DNA of 64,000 nt from Sphagnum magellanicum (GCA_021904315.1 CM038916.1:5297065-5361064), one strand, 5' to 3'. Shown: positions 1 to 12,850, counted from the stretch's first letter. Program-made: numbers and translations. Notes: generated by a model from the letters alone, not told the origin.

Positions 1-410
1 GCATTAATTAACTAAATGAAAGTGATTTTTTTAGGACTGATTCCTTTTCATTACATTTCTTGGAAAAGTTGCATCACCTTTTGAAGTTGCCCATCTCACA
101 TATTTTGTAAGCATCTTGTTGCATGCAAAAATGTTGAATTACACCATTCTTGGTGCCCTTGTGGCCATCTTTGTTGCCACCCATGATGGGATTCTTGGGT
201 CCCCAACCCAAAGTGCTTATTGTGTTTTTTTATGTTTGGATAGTAAAGTGTTTTTTGTGTTTTTTCATGTTTGAATCCACTATCCAAGTAGTATTCATTT
301 GTAGAACCAAAAATCCAAATCAAGTGTGTCAACCACATAATCTCCCCATTCCAGGCATAAATGTTATCATAAGAACATAGAAACTATGTATAATGACCTT
401 CTCCATCAAC
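1..410 (-). pseudogene. Decayed duplicate of a PPR gene 5' end
   Basis: This segment is a diverged copy of about 4765-5097. Both contain a reading that starts MA(A/T), runs through an N-F-A motif and a K-Y-V motif, and continues into a first PPR repeat. Both share 5' flanking sequence ending in a CCTTCTCCATCAAC stretch (about 397-410 here, 5084-5097 in the other copy). The start codon complement is at 166-168. The copy has a stop ten codons in (TAA) and a frame change soon after, so it is dead. The rest of this second gene would lie left of the window. About 40 extra bases in its 5' flank come from a local duplication near 215-275. The homology is seen in the sequence; calling it a duplicated PPR gene rather than a shared leader repeat is inference. 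Confidence 0.6.
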
Positions 411-1901
411 AAGAGAATTTTGTCAAAGCATACATTGCATTTACATTCTTTAGCCTACAACTATTATCATGTTAAGGCAAAATAAGTGAAAATATTTTTT
501 CCAAAGGTTAGACCTTGGCAAAATAATAACCAAGAAAAAAAGCAACAAGATTGATGCCAAAAAAACTAGGGGCTCATCCATTGACATATGAATTATGATA
601 GGGTTGATGGTCAAAACTTTATTTGATTTGTGATCCCACCACTTTAAAGGATCCAAAAAGAATGCCCTCCATAGTTTATCTTGTAGACTTTGAACAATTG
701 CAAAAAAAATTGCTTTCAAATCATGTGCTTCAATCACATACAAACCACAACCAAACATTGCATCTTACATGAAACATTTGCCTCTTTGAAGAGGATTAAA
801 CATTGTGCAAACCATAAATTTGAAGCCTTCATTGTTTTCAATGACATCTAGTCCTTCTATTAAAAGTAAGAAATTGTGAGATCCTTCACATGCTAAGGGC
901 AACATTTTATCAAATCCTTTGTTGTGAAGAGCATTTGTTGAAAAAAGTCTTCACATAATTTAATAAGAATATTAAAAAATGTTATTTGAGATGGATACAC
1001 ATTGGAGTTTTAACATGCATTATCACTTGTGAGGCTAGAACCAATCTTTGGACAGGGTGCAATGCCTTGGGTGAATTAGCACCCATGTTGATACCATGGT
1101 AAAAATCCCAAAATCTATTTAACTTACTTTTGAATATTACCAATATTTCATTATTACAGTAAATCAAGGTCTTTGAGTTCAAATCCAAGAATTTTGGACC
1201 TTAATATGGCCATTAAGAAGCCTAACTCAAAATGTTGAAGGTACCAATGTGGGTGTTAGTTCACCATGGTCACAAAGTGATTATATTTTGTAAAGGAAAG
1301 ATGTGAAATGTAATAGGGTACTTGAATATATGTAGCTCTTAATAAGTATTTACTATGCTTTGGCAAAACAAAGTTTTGGAAAATATGTAACTTTTGATGA
1401 GCCTTCACCCATATGAGCCCAATCCTTTTCACAACCATTTCATCTCTAATCGGATGCCTTCATTTTAAATTGGTCTAATCAACTCATACACAAATGTAAT
1501 TACAACTCATAACAAGCCAAAATCAAGCAAGGGGTGATGATAAAGCAAAGCAAAATTAAGCTATAAGAAATACGCCGCAACATTAGATCTAATGTTTTGT
1601 CAACCAAACGAACACTTTTGACATGATATTAACATGTGCATCAAAATATGGTAATCACAATGATCAATAAATTTACTCATAAAATAAAATTCAAGCCAAA
1701 ATGCGGGTTTTCAAGATATAATGAAACCTTTCCATTTTTGGAAGGTGAAAATTGCTCATCAGTAGACCATCTAAAAGCTCTCTAAAAACCCATAAAACCC
1801 CACAAGTTGAAAATGTGTGCATTACCAAAACAGAACTAGACATGCTATTGTAAACAAAATGAACATGATATGTCATGAATTCATGAGACAGACTACTCGC
1901 A
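411..1901. other. Intergenic, AT-rich, no gene recognised
   Basis: No reading frame here has recognisable domains or splice structure. It separates the edge PPR fragment from the 3' end of the PPR pseudogene. Nothing repetitive was recognised by eye. Confidence 0.5.
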
Positions 1902-4897
1902 TCACCAGTAGTCCATGCAAGAACAAACACCATCTTCAAAGTGATGAAAGTGATTGGCATCCCTCACCATGATGGCTCTCCCAACTTATTTTGGAATGAA
2001 CTTTGTGGAAGTGTGGCAATCATGGCAAATAGCCCCAAAAAATCTTATCATCAACACAATTTTTTCTTATTCAAAAAGGAGTACCAGGAGCTGTGTTGAT
2101 GAGCCTAAATGCAATAGCCAATTTCTCACCATGGTCACATAAATTAAATACCTTTTCTTCTTCTTCCACATCATCCAGAACAAATTCTATACAAGGCACG
2201 TACCCTGCATCATGCCTGAGCCCCTGACAATCTCTGTAGTTCTGCATGAATTTCAACCATCTGGCAGGAGTCTTGATCCTCTACTACAAACGTGCGCACC
2301 TCATTATTCACTTCAACCTAAGTGTCACCCAGCTGTTTCTTTGCAGCTATTTTCTTTCTCCAAAGTTCAACATTTGAACAAAGACGCATGTTGCCAGCAG
2401 CAGCATAGTTGTTTGACAGTAGTACGTAACCAACAGCATTTTCAAGCTCCATTTCAAGAATTTGTTTGGCAACACATTCTGCCATCTCCACATTACCATG
2501 AATCATGCAATCACCAAGCAAAGCCATCCAAGTAGCCACCTGTGGTTTATAGGGCATTGCCATGACGATATCCTCTACCTCCTGTAGATGGCCAACATGG
2601 CCAAGATGGTCAACCATGCAGGTGTAATGTTCCAATTTTGCAAAAATCATATAGTCTCTGATCATTAAAGCATACAAGTGCATGCCTTCATCAACCAGAC
2701 TTGCATGGCTATAAGCTGACAGAAGACAAACAAAAGTGATATCATCTGGCTGTACACCTTCTTCACGCATCCGTTCAAAATGTTTAAGAGCTTCCCTACC
2801 ATGCCCATGCATGGCACATCCTCTAAGTATGGCATTCCAAGTGACCACATCTCGAGATGGCATCTTGTTGAACACTCTCCAAACATCCCCAATGCTGCCA
2901 CATTTTGCATACATGTTAACCAAGCTACTCCCCACAAAGACATCATACTCCAAACCATTTTGAATAATCAGCTGATGAACACACCTGCCTTCTTGAATTG
3001 TAACCACACTGGCACATGCATTCAGCACCCCCACAAAAGTAATAGAGTCTGGTTGCACACCCTCTTGTTGCATTTGTTGAAATAGTTCCAGTACCTTCTG
3101 CCCCTGCCCACATTTCACATGTCCCAATATCATGGCAGTCCAAGTCACCACATTTTGAGATGGCATCTTTTTTAACACTCTACAAGCATCCTTAATGCTC
3201 CCACACTTTGCATACATGTCAACTAAGCTACTCCCCACAAAAGTAACAGAGTCTGGCCACACACCCTCTTGTTAGCATTTGTCAAAATAGTTCCAGTGCC
3301 TCATGTCCTTGCCCACATTTCACATGTCCCGATATTATGGCATTCCAAGTGACCGAATCTCGAGATGGCATCTTGTTGAACACTCTCCAAGCATCCTCAA
3401 TGCTCCCACATTTTGCATACATGTCAACCAAGCTATGGCACACAAAGACATCAGAATCACAACCACTTTGAATGAGCTGTTGATGTCAAGAATAACCAAG
3501 GTTGTTGTGTTTGAAGCATGCAAGTTTGTATGTCAGGCTTTTCAGTATGAGGGCGAAGCTATAAAGCAACTAAACTTTTTCAAGTATCTAGGTGTTGAGC
3601 TGCACGGCACAAAAGGTATGCAAGGGGCAATCCAACGGTTAACAATGTCAGGGAAAAAAAGAGTTTTTGCATTGCGGCGCAGATGCGTAGAGCTGCGCAT
3701 CTCTGACCCAACATTACAATGCTAGCTGTTTGATGCACTAGTCAAACCAGTGCTTAGCTATGGGTGTGAAGTATGGTCAGACCACATAGCACGCGAACAG
3801 TTAGAGGTGGTTCATCGAGCTTTTTTGAAGTCGTTGCTGGGGTCAGCACCACGACATCTAGTTACGTCGTGCTGGCAGAGTTTGGCATGTTTCCGCTAGC
3901 AATATTTTGGTGGCAACAAACCATGCGCTTTCTCTCACGTGTCAGTTGTTCTGAGGTAGACTCAGATCGCATGCTCAAGCTAGCTTATGATGTACAGCTG
4001 CAGTTGCTTAGGCAAAAAGTCTTACTCGGGAACTAGAGTGCTATGGGTAGAAAGAATCGATTGCCTACTTGCTGGCTAGCACAAGTAGATGAACAACTGT
4101 CGACATACAATTTGTGCATCGATAACGATCAGCTGCCACCATGTGCTCACCTCAAGCAGTTGGCTGAAAGGCAATACATTGTACACCATCAAGTGGCTGC
4201 AACTAACTCCAGTCGAGTGAGAGCCTATCTAGGGTTGAATAGCTCAACATAGTATGGGTACAAAGAATACCTCTCCAGGGTAGACAATGCACAGCTTAGG
4301 AGAAGCTTGGCACGTTTTCGTTGTGCGAATCACAAGCTACAGATTGAACTAGGGAGGCAAGTCAAGCCAGTGAAGGTGCCGGTGCAGCAGCGTTACTGCA
4401 AATTGTGTAACTTGGGTGCGGTTGAGGATGAGGACCACTTCTTGTTGGTTTGCCTTGCTTATCAAAGTGTTCAATAGAGGTTTAGAGGTTCATTGCCACT
4501 AATTGCCATCACACCTTTGGCTGAATTACTAAGCTGTCAACAGCAAGGCATCCTTGCTAGATTCTTAGTACAATGTCAGACGGTTAGATCTGAATTGCTT
4601 CATCAGACTTAACGTCAATTGGGTTCTGGCCCGGGCGCTGTTTGGCCCACTTAATGACGCTAAATTGTAAGTAAGTAAGTAAGATGAACAAGCCTGCCAT
4701 CTTGAAGTGCTGCTAAACAAGCAGATGCCTTAAATCATCTGAACAAAAGTGAATGTGTCAGGACCCATTCCTTCTTGTCGCATTTGTTGGAAAAGTTGCA
4801 CCACCTTCTCAGGTTGCCCATCCTTCACATATTTCATAAGCTTCTGATTCCATGCAAAAATGTTCACCTGCTCTGTGCCTGGTGCCAATGCAGCCAT
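1902..4897 (-). pseudogene. DYW-type pentatricopeptide repeat (PPR) pseudogene, split by a LINE
   Basis: DYW-type PPR proteins bind organellar RNA and edit C to U; this copy is broken. On the minus strand the order is: start ATG at 4895-4897, a first repeat, the LINE insertion (3486-4682), then PLS-type repeats with the motifs DMYAKCGS, VTWNAI and MPSRDVVTW (about 2318-3485), the E/E+ region, and the cytidine-deaminase-like DYW domain down to a terminal D-Y-W and TGA at 1902-1904. The deaminase HxE (HGE) and CxxCH (CHDCH) motifs are still visible. Lesions include a one-base insertion after the first repeat (about 4730), TGA in place of CAA plus a one-base insertion near 3270-3282, an in-frame loss of about 33 codons near 3240, TAG where the family has Trp just before 2318, a frame change near 2230, and further TGA and TAA codons in the DYW domain. 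Fern organelles can edit stop codons, but nuclear transcripts are not known to be edited that way, so this is a pseudogene. Confidence 0.9.
3486..4682 (+). mobile_element. 5'-truncated non-LTR (LINE) retrotransposon remnant
   Basis: The plus strand encodes the 3' part of a LINE ORF2. From about 3489 there is a reverse-transcriptase tail with F-K-Y-L-G-V, FALRRRC, and V-K-P-V-L-S-Y-G-C-E-V-W (about 3745-3775). A region near 4390-4460 follows with a C-x2-C...H...C zinc-knuckle-like pattern (YCKLCN, then DHFLLVC). Several stops and frame changes break it. The 3' end is a short (GTAA)n tail at about 4667-4682 with no poly(A). The host sequence continues across the insertion: GAGCTGTTGATG on the left resumes as GATGAACAAGCCTGCC on the right, matching the paralogous PPR repeat at about 2970-2992. 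The target-site duplication is therefore only about 4 bp (GATG, 3482-3485 and 4683-4686). 5' truncation and a microsatellite-like tail are usual for LINEs. The clade was not resolved. Confidence 0.85.
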
Positions 4898-5186
4898 TTC
4901 TGCTGTCACCCATGGTGGGTTTTGTCGGTCATGAAGCCAGAGTGCTTTCCGTGTCTTCTTATGCTTGAAATCTGGGTACCTCTTATTTGTTTACAACCAG
5001 AAATCCAGATCGAGCTGATCAGCCAGGTATTCTCTGCATCCCAGGCATAAATGGTACCATAAGGACAGAGAAAGCTGCACTGACCTTCTCCATCAACATA
5101 TTGTATTTACCTACCTTCTCCAGCCTACTACTACTACTACTACTCACCACCACCTCCTGTGCAATTCTTGGAGGGACAATTCCACA
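4898..5186. other. 5' flank of the PPR pseudogene, shared with the window-edge copy
   Basis: About 200 bases upstream of the dead start codon (to about 5097) are alignable by eye to 169-410. This supports a duplication that carried promoter or leader sequence as well as coding sequence. A short (CTA)n-like run follows at about 5127-5144. Confidence 0.5.
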
Positions 5187-8100
5187 TTGAAAGTCACCCA
5201 TCCGCTTGCAATTGCCCTTAAAGCCTCCAAAACCCTAAATGCAAATGCAATGCTTGAATCATGTGATTTCACTTTGTTATATACATTTTGGTGCCACACA
5301 GTCAATCCACTGATCAAAGAGAGTAGAATAATACTTGCTGTCGCAGATGGTGAAGTTGAGAGAGCTTTGCTTAAGTACCTCTACTGCGTGAGGTTCCTGA
5401 GATGGTTCACAAACCCAATTCCTTCGGAAGCTTGCTTATTGATGAGCTTGTCAAAACAGTGGTGCTTTGGACATACAAAGGAGGGCTATCTAGTCATCAA
5501 CAAGATTTATTTCAGCAAAAAAATAAAGAGTTCAATTGAAGCAACAAATGTCAGACAAGAAACAATAATGCAAGAACTGTTGTAAAGAAAACTGTGTGTA
5601 CATTGAGGGAGAAGTTGTAAGCCCAAACATCATTTTTATTGTATTCGGTGTCAAATTAAGAAGCTTTTGTAAAGAGTTTTTCAGTCCCACTTCTCTCATC
5701 TCTCTGCATGAAGATCTGGAGAAGATCTCCACTAGTGATCTCCAATAAACCGTCCGGGTTTACAATTTCTGCAGAGAATCCATTCCATGAAGCTTATGGA
5801 CTGGTCAGTGAATAGGCTCATCAGGTCAGACTAGATCAGACCTGTGGGTTCCATCTTTCTTGAAAACTTCTACTATGGACTAGTCAGTGAATAGGCTCAT
5901 TAAGTCAGACTAGATCAGACCTGTGTGTCCCATCTTTCTTGAAAGCTTCTACTATGGGCTGTTGCACCTTCTTGAAAGGAACATTGTTCCCTACAGACAT
6001 GCCTTCTGACAGATTCAATGGAATTGCAGAGAATTCTCCACAACAACAATTTGAAGGTAACATGACAATGATCTTAGACCTCCTCGGATAGATCTGTCCT
6101 GTAGTGGAGATCTCAACCCAAATGTCAGAGTTTCCAACCTTGATGTCAGAATTCTCAGCCTCTGACAAAGGTTCCTCGGCCTTGATGTCAGCTTTCTTGA
6201 CCTTGACAAGTCATGATCTAATTGTTTTGCAACCTCATGAGAGCTGCCCATCAGAGCAACCTCAAACCCCAAACCCTGAACTGGTCATCTGAAGTTTAAG
6301 GGGCAACAGCCATCTGAAGTTCTGCAAAGTACCTCAATTCCACATGGATTGATGCAGATCACAGTGACCCTTTATTTGTCAGAGAAGGGGAAGCTCAAGG
6401 GCATCATCAGCTCACAGTCTTTTTGGGTTCCTACAATGGGTAACCTTTGTTCTTCAGAAGGACCTTTGAGCCTGACCCATATGAGAGACAAAGAAAACTT
6501 CAGAGATGGGGTGTGGTTTCAAGTACTGAAGAGTATCTAACATTGTACAAGCAGATCAATGTTTTATTGGCATCCAATAGGATGTACCAAAGAAATGATA
6601 GTACTGGAGCAAATCAAGGTAACTCTCTGCCACTGTTCACAAGCAATACTAAGGAAATGCCGCCATGTCAGAGAAGACACAACACATGCTACCAACAACA
6701 ATTTGGGAGTAGCAAAGTAAGGGGAAAAAAAGTTCATGTGCATGCATGGTCAGCATGTTGCAACGGTCAGAACCATGCCTGAACCATTGGACAACTCAAA
6801 GACGGACTTGTATTCTCCTGTCAAATCCATGCACACATGAACACACAAGGGACTTGTAGCTTGAGAAACAACCAAAAACATACAATCGACATGGAGACAA
6901 AAATTGCTAGCTGAAACTTTGCCAAATGTGGGTCCTCCCAGAATGATAGCTCAGTCATTCTCCTTCAGTGCCCCTGCTAGAATTTCACTTCTGCTTGCTG
7001 TGCCCTTATTAATGTGCCATTTGAAAAGAGGAGGGTTAAAGTACATTTTGTGCTTGGAATGTATGGCAAAGAGAAGACTGAGACAGCAAGATGCAATGGC
7101 CAGGTTTATCACACCAGCACAGCAAGAGGCTCCTTGACAGATAGAGCACTTTCCCCATCTGTCTCATAAATGTCACAGATGCCCATATTGTCAGCTGTAT
7201 ACACAATAACTCCCTCGTGAAGTCTGTCAACAATCAACAGTACAATATCAGCATCATCCTGGTGGACTAGACAGTCGGAACACTGTCAAAGCAAAGATTC
7301 AAGAAACTCAAGGACAGAAGAAAACAAGCACAAGGAAACAAGATGCAGGTAACTTCTGCCACTACATATCATGCCAACTCCTTCCAACCCAGATGAAAAT
7401 GTGCAATTGTCTGCTACCACAAAACATAGGTCTAAAGCAAATAAGCTCATGCAGGGGAGAAAAAAATGCAAATCATAAAAATGTTGACACTAAAAGAGGT
7501 TCTTTTAGCATACCACATTTTTGCAATCTCTTCCAGCTGGAAACAGCCCCACCATTACACACAGTATATGGATCCCTAGAACTAGAATTTAAGCTCTCTC
7601 AACCCTCAATTGTTCTTAGAACATTATGTAAACTATGGCACCCCAAAATTGCATTTCCACAGTCTTCTTCTCACCTCTAGGCAACATTAACAAAGTTAGC
7701 AACCAAATTCCAACAAGCTCATACAATGTAAAATCGATGTGCATGGCCATGCACATTTTTGATCTGCTTTTTTATGCTTGAGTGCATTCACTGCCACTGA
7801 CCTGTTGTTTAGAATATCAAGTACAAATGCCGTTGCACTACTCTCCTGCAGAGTTTCAATGGCCTGTAATCTACACAAAGAGTGGATACTTACAGGACTA
7901 TAATTGTATTGGGATTTGTGATTTCCTTGCTGATAAGAGTAAGTTTGACATGAGAATGAGCGGGTCCCTTGCTTATCCAGAGAAGAAAAGCACCATTACT
8001 AACATTTTGAGGACATATACAAGTTCATGTAGAATGTGAATTGACAGCTCCAATTCCAATCCCACGTGCATAACATCACACTATTTTCACTCAGCATCAC

Positions 8101-8400
8101 CTCAACAAGAGTGGATGGCACGGTTTTTGTTGTTTCCTTCAGTATATAAACCCCACTTTATCACATCTATTGTAAGTGCAGGGTTAGAGTATCGGGTTGG
8201 AATTCTTTTGATTTCCTTTCCATGGAGTCCTCAATTACACACTAAAACTTGGCCAGCATTCAGCGCGACATTCATCTCAACAATGACGTACACTAGAAAC
8301 AATATTGTGTCCTGAGCACTTTGCTGCCTTCAAGGACATCACATGCCTATGGATCAAGATTCATCAAGCATATGTCCATGCATGCTTTGCTTGTGAGGAT
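5187..8400. other. Intergenic region, no gene recognised
   Basis: A plus-strand frame at 5187-5585 (132 codons) and a shorter one at 6447-6782 are open, but I recognise no domain in either. The second has a weak resemblance to a retroelement gag (R-T-F-E-P-D, then E-E-Y-L-T-L-Y), too slight to name. A 79-bp tandem duplication lies at 5795-5960 and is listed separately. The remainder shows nothing I can support. Confidence 0.4.
5795..5960. repeat. 79-bp tandem duplication, about 2.1 copies
   Basis: The unit begins TATGGACTGGTCAGTGAATA at 5795, recurs at 5874, and a third partial copy begins at 5953, so the spacing is 79 bp both times. The copies differ at only a few positions, so this is fairly recent. 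No coding function is evident. Confidence 0.85.
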
Positions 8401-11400
8401 TCAATACTCACTTTTTAGCAGCCATGTGAACTAGAATTCTAGTGTTCCAATTTTGGGGCCCGAGGCTTTACTAACTCATCATCTCCATTACAATTGAGAT
8501 CTTTCCTCAAATGATGATGTTACAAAATGTTTGCAAAAGGGTAACAAACTAAGCAACACATATATATTCATTACTACAAAATGTGGGTGCAGTTCACTAG
8601 TCCCTGTTCACTAGACTAGTGAATTCGTTACTTTCTAACTAGTCCTCCTTTACTAAGACCAGTGAATTCACTCAAAATCTAGTGAAATCGCTTGTTATAC
8701 AAGGACACCTTTTGTTATAATGTAAAATTAAAAAATGCCAGAGCTTCACGTATTATTTGGAGAGAAAAAGATCTACATAGTTTTTCATTCATCCATCAAT
8801 GAACAAAATCTATTACATTACATTGCAACTAACCTATAATTAATGTATTATCAAATTATTTTCTTGCGATTCATGGATTTTACCAATGGTATCATGTTAT
8901 AACTTGAATTCAATAAATGTAGTTTTAAATTGCACCTTATCAATTTGTTGATGGAACTATTTTGTTACTAATGTCTATTTATGGATGGTATTATTTTTCA
9001 CCTATTGGAATTAACAATGATAATTTGACGCTATGAAATACATACATAAGTTGAGTGCATAAATAATGACAAAGATCTTGTTCCAATAACATAATTTTAT
9101 GTATTAATATTCAATGTTGAAAAATACAATATTCACATGAACATTTTTGGTGATCCATGGTCTTTTTCAATGGTATGTACTTTATTTACATCTTTAGTGT
9201 TAAACTAAAACATGTTAAAACTATTGGTATCAAATATTTTATCAAATATCGATTATATATAATGTTAAAAGGTTCACCTTGTTTCTATTAAAAATTGGCC
9301 ACATTTTGATAACTACCAAATGTGGAATGATGCTTACACATCAATGTACAAATAACTTCATTGTAATGTGAAAAATAGTTTAATTTTCATGTTCAAATCA
9401 TGCAACTAATAAGTAACATACATATAATTTACAACTATAATGTGACTATAAACAACATACATACAATGTCATCATTAACTTATTAGTGAAATGCAATATT
9501 AACAAATCATCATAGCCATATGATGACTAAATTGCAAACTTTACATTTCCAAACAACCATTTAAATTGAAAGTAAGGTGCCATAAATAAAATTGGAGTAC
9601 ATTGGTGTTGAATTTCTTCACATGTACATGTAAACTTATTTTCACATTCATTGTTTTAGCTTAAAAATTTATTGAGCTTGAATGCTTTGGGTCTTGCACC
9701 ATCAAAATTCATAATCAATAACTCATTTTAATTGTGTAAAAATAACAATTTAATAACATAATATTTTTACACATAAGGATAGTGAATGATATTGCAAATT
9801 CACCGAACAACATGGCTGTTAAAATTGAAAATTAATATTCATTACACTCAAAAACCAAAAGCTTTTATAATTTCACACAATCATCAATAATAAGACTTTG
9901 ATGGTCTCAATCAATTAAAGAAAAAACAACAACTTTTGCTCAAATAAAGGAATGAACAACAAAAAATCAAATGTTTCATTTCATGTTATCTAATGATAAC
10001 ATGAATAATTTTTTTGTTTTTCTAACTTGAACATTTCATTTTTAACTAAAAACAAAAAATGCACTAGAATGGTATGTCGCATGTCTCCTAGTTTTTTCAC
10101 AAAAACCCAATGAACTTTTTTTTAATTTTAAATGACCATATTTTTATTCATCCTTTATATGTTTTTAACACTAGGCACAAATGCATAATAAACACAAATG
10201 TCTCTCAAAATCTACAAAAAGTTACAACCATATGTCACATGTGTTTTCATATTTCGTGCAAATTTCAAATATGTGTGGGTTGTTGAAATTTAGATATACA
10301 TTAATTGCAATGAACATCTAGTTGCATGATGATTTGGTCTTGACATACACAATTTCTTATAGTTTGGGCTAGAAAATATTGAAGTTTCTTATGGAAGATT
10401 TACATTTACAAGACAACGGCAATCAAATGTATACATTGCTTTAATTTCACTTCAAAATTACAATTTCAATTAATTGTATAATATGTAAGTGATGTGATAT
10501 TTGTTTTGGGTTGTAATAAAATTGATAGCTACTCATATCATAGTTGAATTATAGTCTTATAATAGTGAGGCAATGGTTTTTATATTAGTTGTATCATTAA
10601 AAAATAATAATAATAAATAGTTGCAAAAAAGTTGAATATGCCAATGCCAATTAACAATTGCCATAGCGGCAATGTGTACACATGGGATAACTATAGACAT
10701 AAATGTCATACACAAATTGTAAGATAATTGCCTTCAGCAATTTTCATACAAATCACCCACAAAACCAAAATAAGTTGATCACAATTGTATATATGGGGGT
10801 GTATTCAAACCATATAGGGGTCCATCTTGCAACTAATATGCAATTATAATAAAACTTTGTGAATTAGTGACTTGACATTTTATTTTAAAATGTTTATATG
10901 TTCATAAAACAAATGTAACATATTTGTACATCAATTGTACCAAACACTTAATTGCAGGTAATGAGGTTTTCATGGACATGATCTCTCATAGTGCGAGTTT
11001 AACTTATATATTTAACATGGTTAATGATTATAAACATCACAAGAAAAAAAAAATTTTCAAATTTAGTTTGATTAAAAATGGTAAAGTTTTTGAAAAATAT
11101 TAGTGTTGTTTGCATTGTGACCAAAACATCATAATCATTAATGTTCAAAACCATTGATTGACACACACCTTCTTTCATCTCATGTGCATTGATTCATAAA
11201 TCTCTTAATCTAGTAACAAAATTTGCACATTAAAAAAACACGGTAGTTTTTCTCTCCCTAGGGCATTAAAAAACTCCATAATGTGAAAATAAAATAGAGA
11301 AAGATCTCAGGAAGAGGAATGTTTATTTGTATACTCCCATGTGATTTTGCAAGATAATTTTTTGTGCAAAGGTTTAGATTTTAAACCTATAGCTTAACCT

Positions 11401-11980
11401 AATCCTTAATTATATACTTAAACATAAACCCAAATCCTAATCATATATATCAATCTTTATCCTTAATCCCAAAATTTGATCCCTAATAATTGAGAAATTG
11501 ACATATCACAAATCTAAATTGAACAACTTGTAATTCATCAAAATATTATGTTTGATTTTTCATTTTGTGTTTACATCCTTATCAATTTTGTAATTTTTTG
11601 TAATTTGGTCTTTAATGAGGCTACCTTTGTAAATAACTTCAAATAGGACATGAGACAAACAATTAGAAGATTAAACATGGGTCCAAACTAAGGATGGCTT
11701 TGAGGATAACTTTAGTATGTTGTTTTTGTTTAATGCCACATTTTGAGGAATGTTCACCAACAATTATTTAATGTGAAACTATTAGTTCATTTTTTTGAAA
11801 AATATCATAAAACATTTCTTGTTGTTATAATAAAATTTATTATTCTTGGTTTTCAAATTACTTTTCGTGGCTTGTGACATACGGAAATGAAATTTGAAAA
11901 GGAAAGTTTTTTTGTGTAATGGTTTTGACTCGCCCCCAAACTCCTTGAGAGACCCAAATGTGGGTCCCATAATGAAAGAA
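8401..11980. other. AT-rich gene desert
   Basis: About 3.6 kb of strongly AT-rich sequence with no open frame of note. A near-palindromic CTAGTGAATTC-rich patch lies at about 8595-8680. Long A/T runs and TTGATGT/ACATCAA-type words suggest old, heavily mutated repeats. Nothing specific can be named. Confidence 0.5.
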
Positions 11981-11989
11981 CAAAAAAAA

Positions 11990-12850
11990 TAAAAAATTGA
12001 AGCACGCTCTTTAACTTGCAACACTTGTGGGGTAGGAGGGTGTGTTGGACCTTTTTAATGAGATTAGGACGAACTCACAAGCAAAAGTGTAACAAATCAA
12101 CCTTCACAACCAAACAAAAAGAACAATTTTTATAAATTATAAGTAAGTGGTGTAGTAGGGACAACCTTAAGTTCAAGCTTTACACAACTCACAATCTTTG
12201 AAAAGAGGCACCATTCCCTTCCTTATAGTATACTTTGTGACTACATCTAAATGACATTTTTTTTCCTGAAACTCCCAAATGGGAGTTCCAAAATTGGAAC
12301 TTTAGATGTTCATATATTCTTTAAGTAAACCTTGTTTAGAACATGCGAAGGCAATATTTTATAACCTTCAAAAGGATCTTTCCAACAATGTATTTCATGC
12401 CTCAATCAAAGTTCATTTGACCTTAATTTTAAATAGATTTGTGCTCGAAAATCAAATTTCCAACTTTAATTCCCAACTTTTCTTTTTATCATAATTTATG
12501 CATTTCAAATTAAAATGAACAATGTGAAAACACTTTAAACATTCATATTTCAAGACCTTTCCAATGGTATCTTGAGGGCCCAATTTGGTGCTTGTTTGTT
12601 ATTTCAATTAAAACTCAAAATATTTGATATTGTCACATGAATGCAACTCTGGGGGCCCAATTTGATGCTTGTTTGTTATTTCAATTAAAACTCAAAATAT
12701 TTGAGACTGTCACATGAATGCAACTCCCAAAGTAATAGTGCACTTGAGAGTCATTGGGTTCAATCTTTTGCACTTTCTCTCACTTGTGAAAATGTGTTTC
12801 ACTCCTAAACACATTGTTTTAATTTCATGTGCCTTTGCATTCCACCTTCA
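11990..12850. repeat. Diverged LTR-like repeat, relative of the copy at 37.16-37.92 kb
   Basis: Landmarks occur in the same order as in the 37 kb copy: GCACG...CAACACT near the left end, a GTTG(G/A)ACC block (about 12043-12050), a GACTAGGA/GATTAGGA block, a TATA-like stretch (about 12224), CTCCCAA...GGAGT followed by CC(A/G)AAATTG (about 12270-12297), a CTTTCCAATGGT block (about 12556-12569), and GCACTTTCTC (about 12769). An internal 77-bp tandem duplication occurs at 12576-12729. No coding region lies beside it. A solo LTR or non-autonomous element is the likeliest explanation. Confidence 0.55.
12576..12729. repeat. 77-bp tandem duplication, two copies
   Basis: GGGCCCAATTTGGTGCTTG at 12576 recurs as GGGCCCAATTTGATGCTTG at 12653. 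The two units are nearly identical along their length, so the duplication is much younger than the LTR-like repeat it sits in. Confidence 0.9.

Noticed and set aside
1902-3485. Possibility that the PPR stop codons are rescued by U-to-C RNA editing
   Set aside because: Such editing is known for fern organellar transcripts, not nuclear ones; the frameshifts and the LINE insertion could not be rescued in any case.
5187-5585. 132-codon plus-strand frame upstream of the PPR pseudogene
   Set aside because: No domain recognised, no supporting codon pattern, and part of it is antisense to the presumed PPR leader; left as unassigned.
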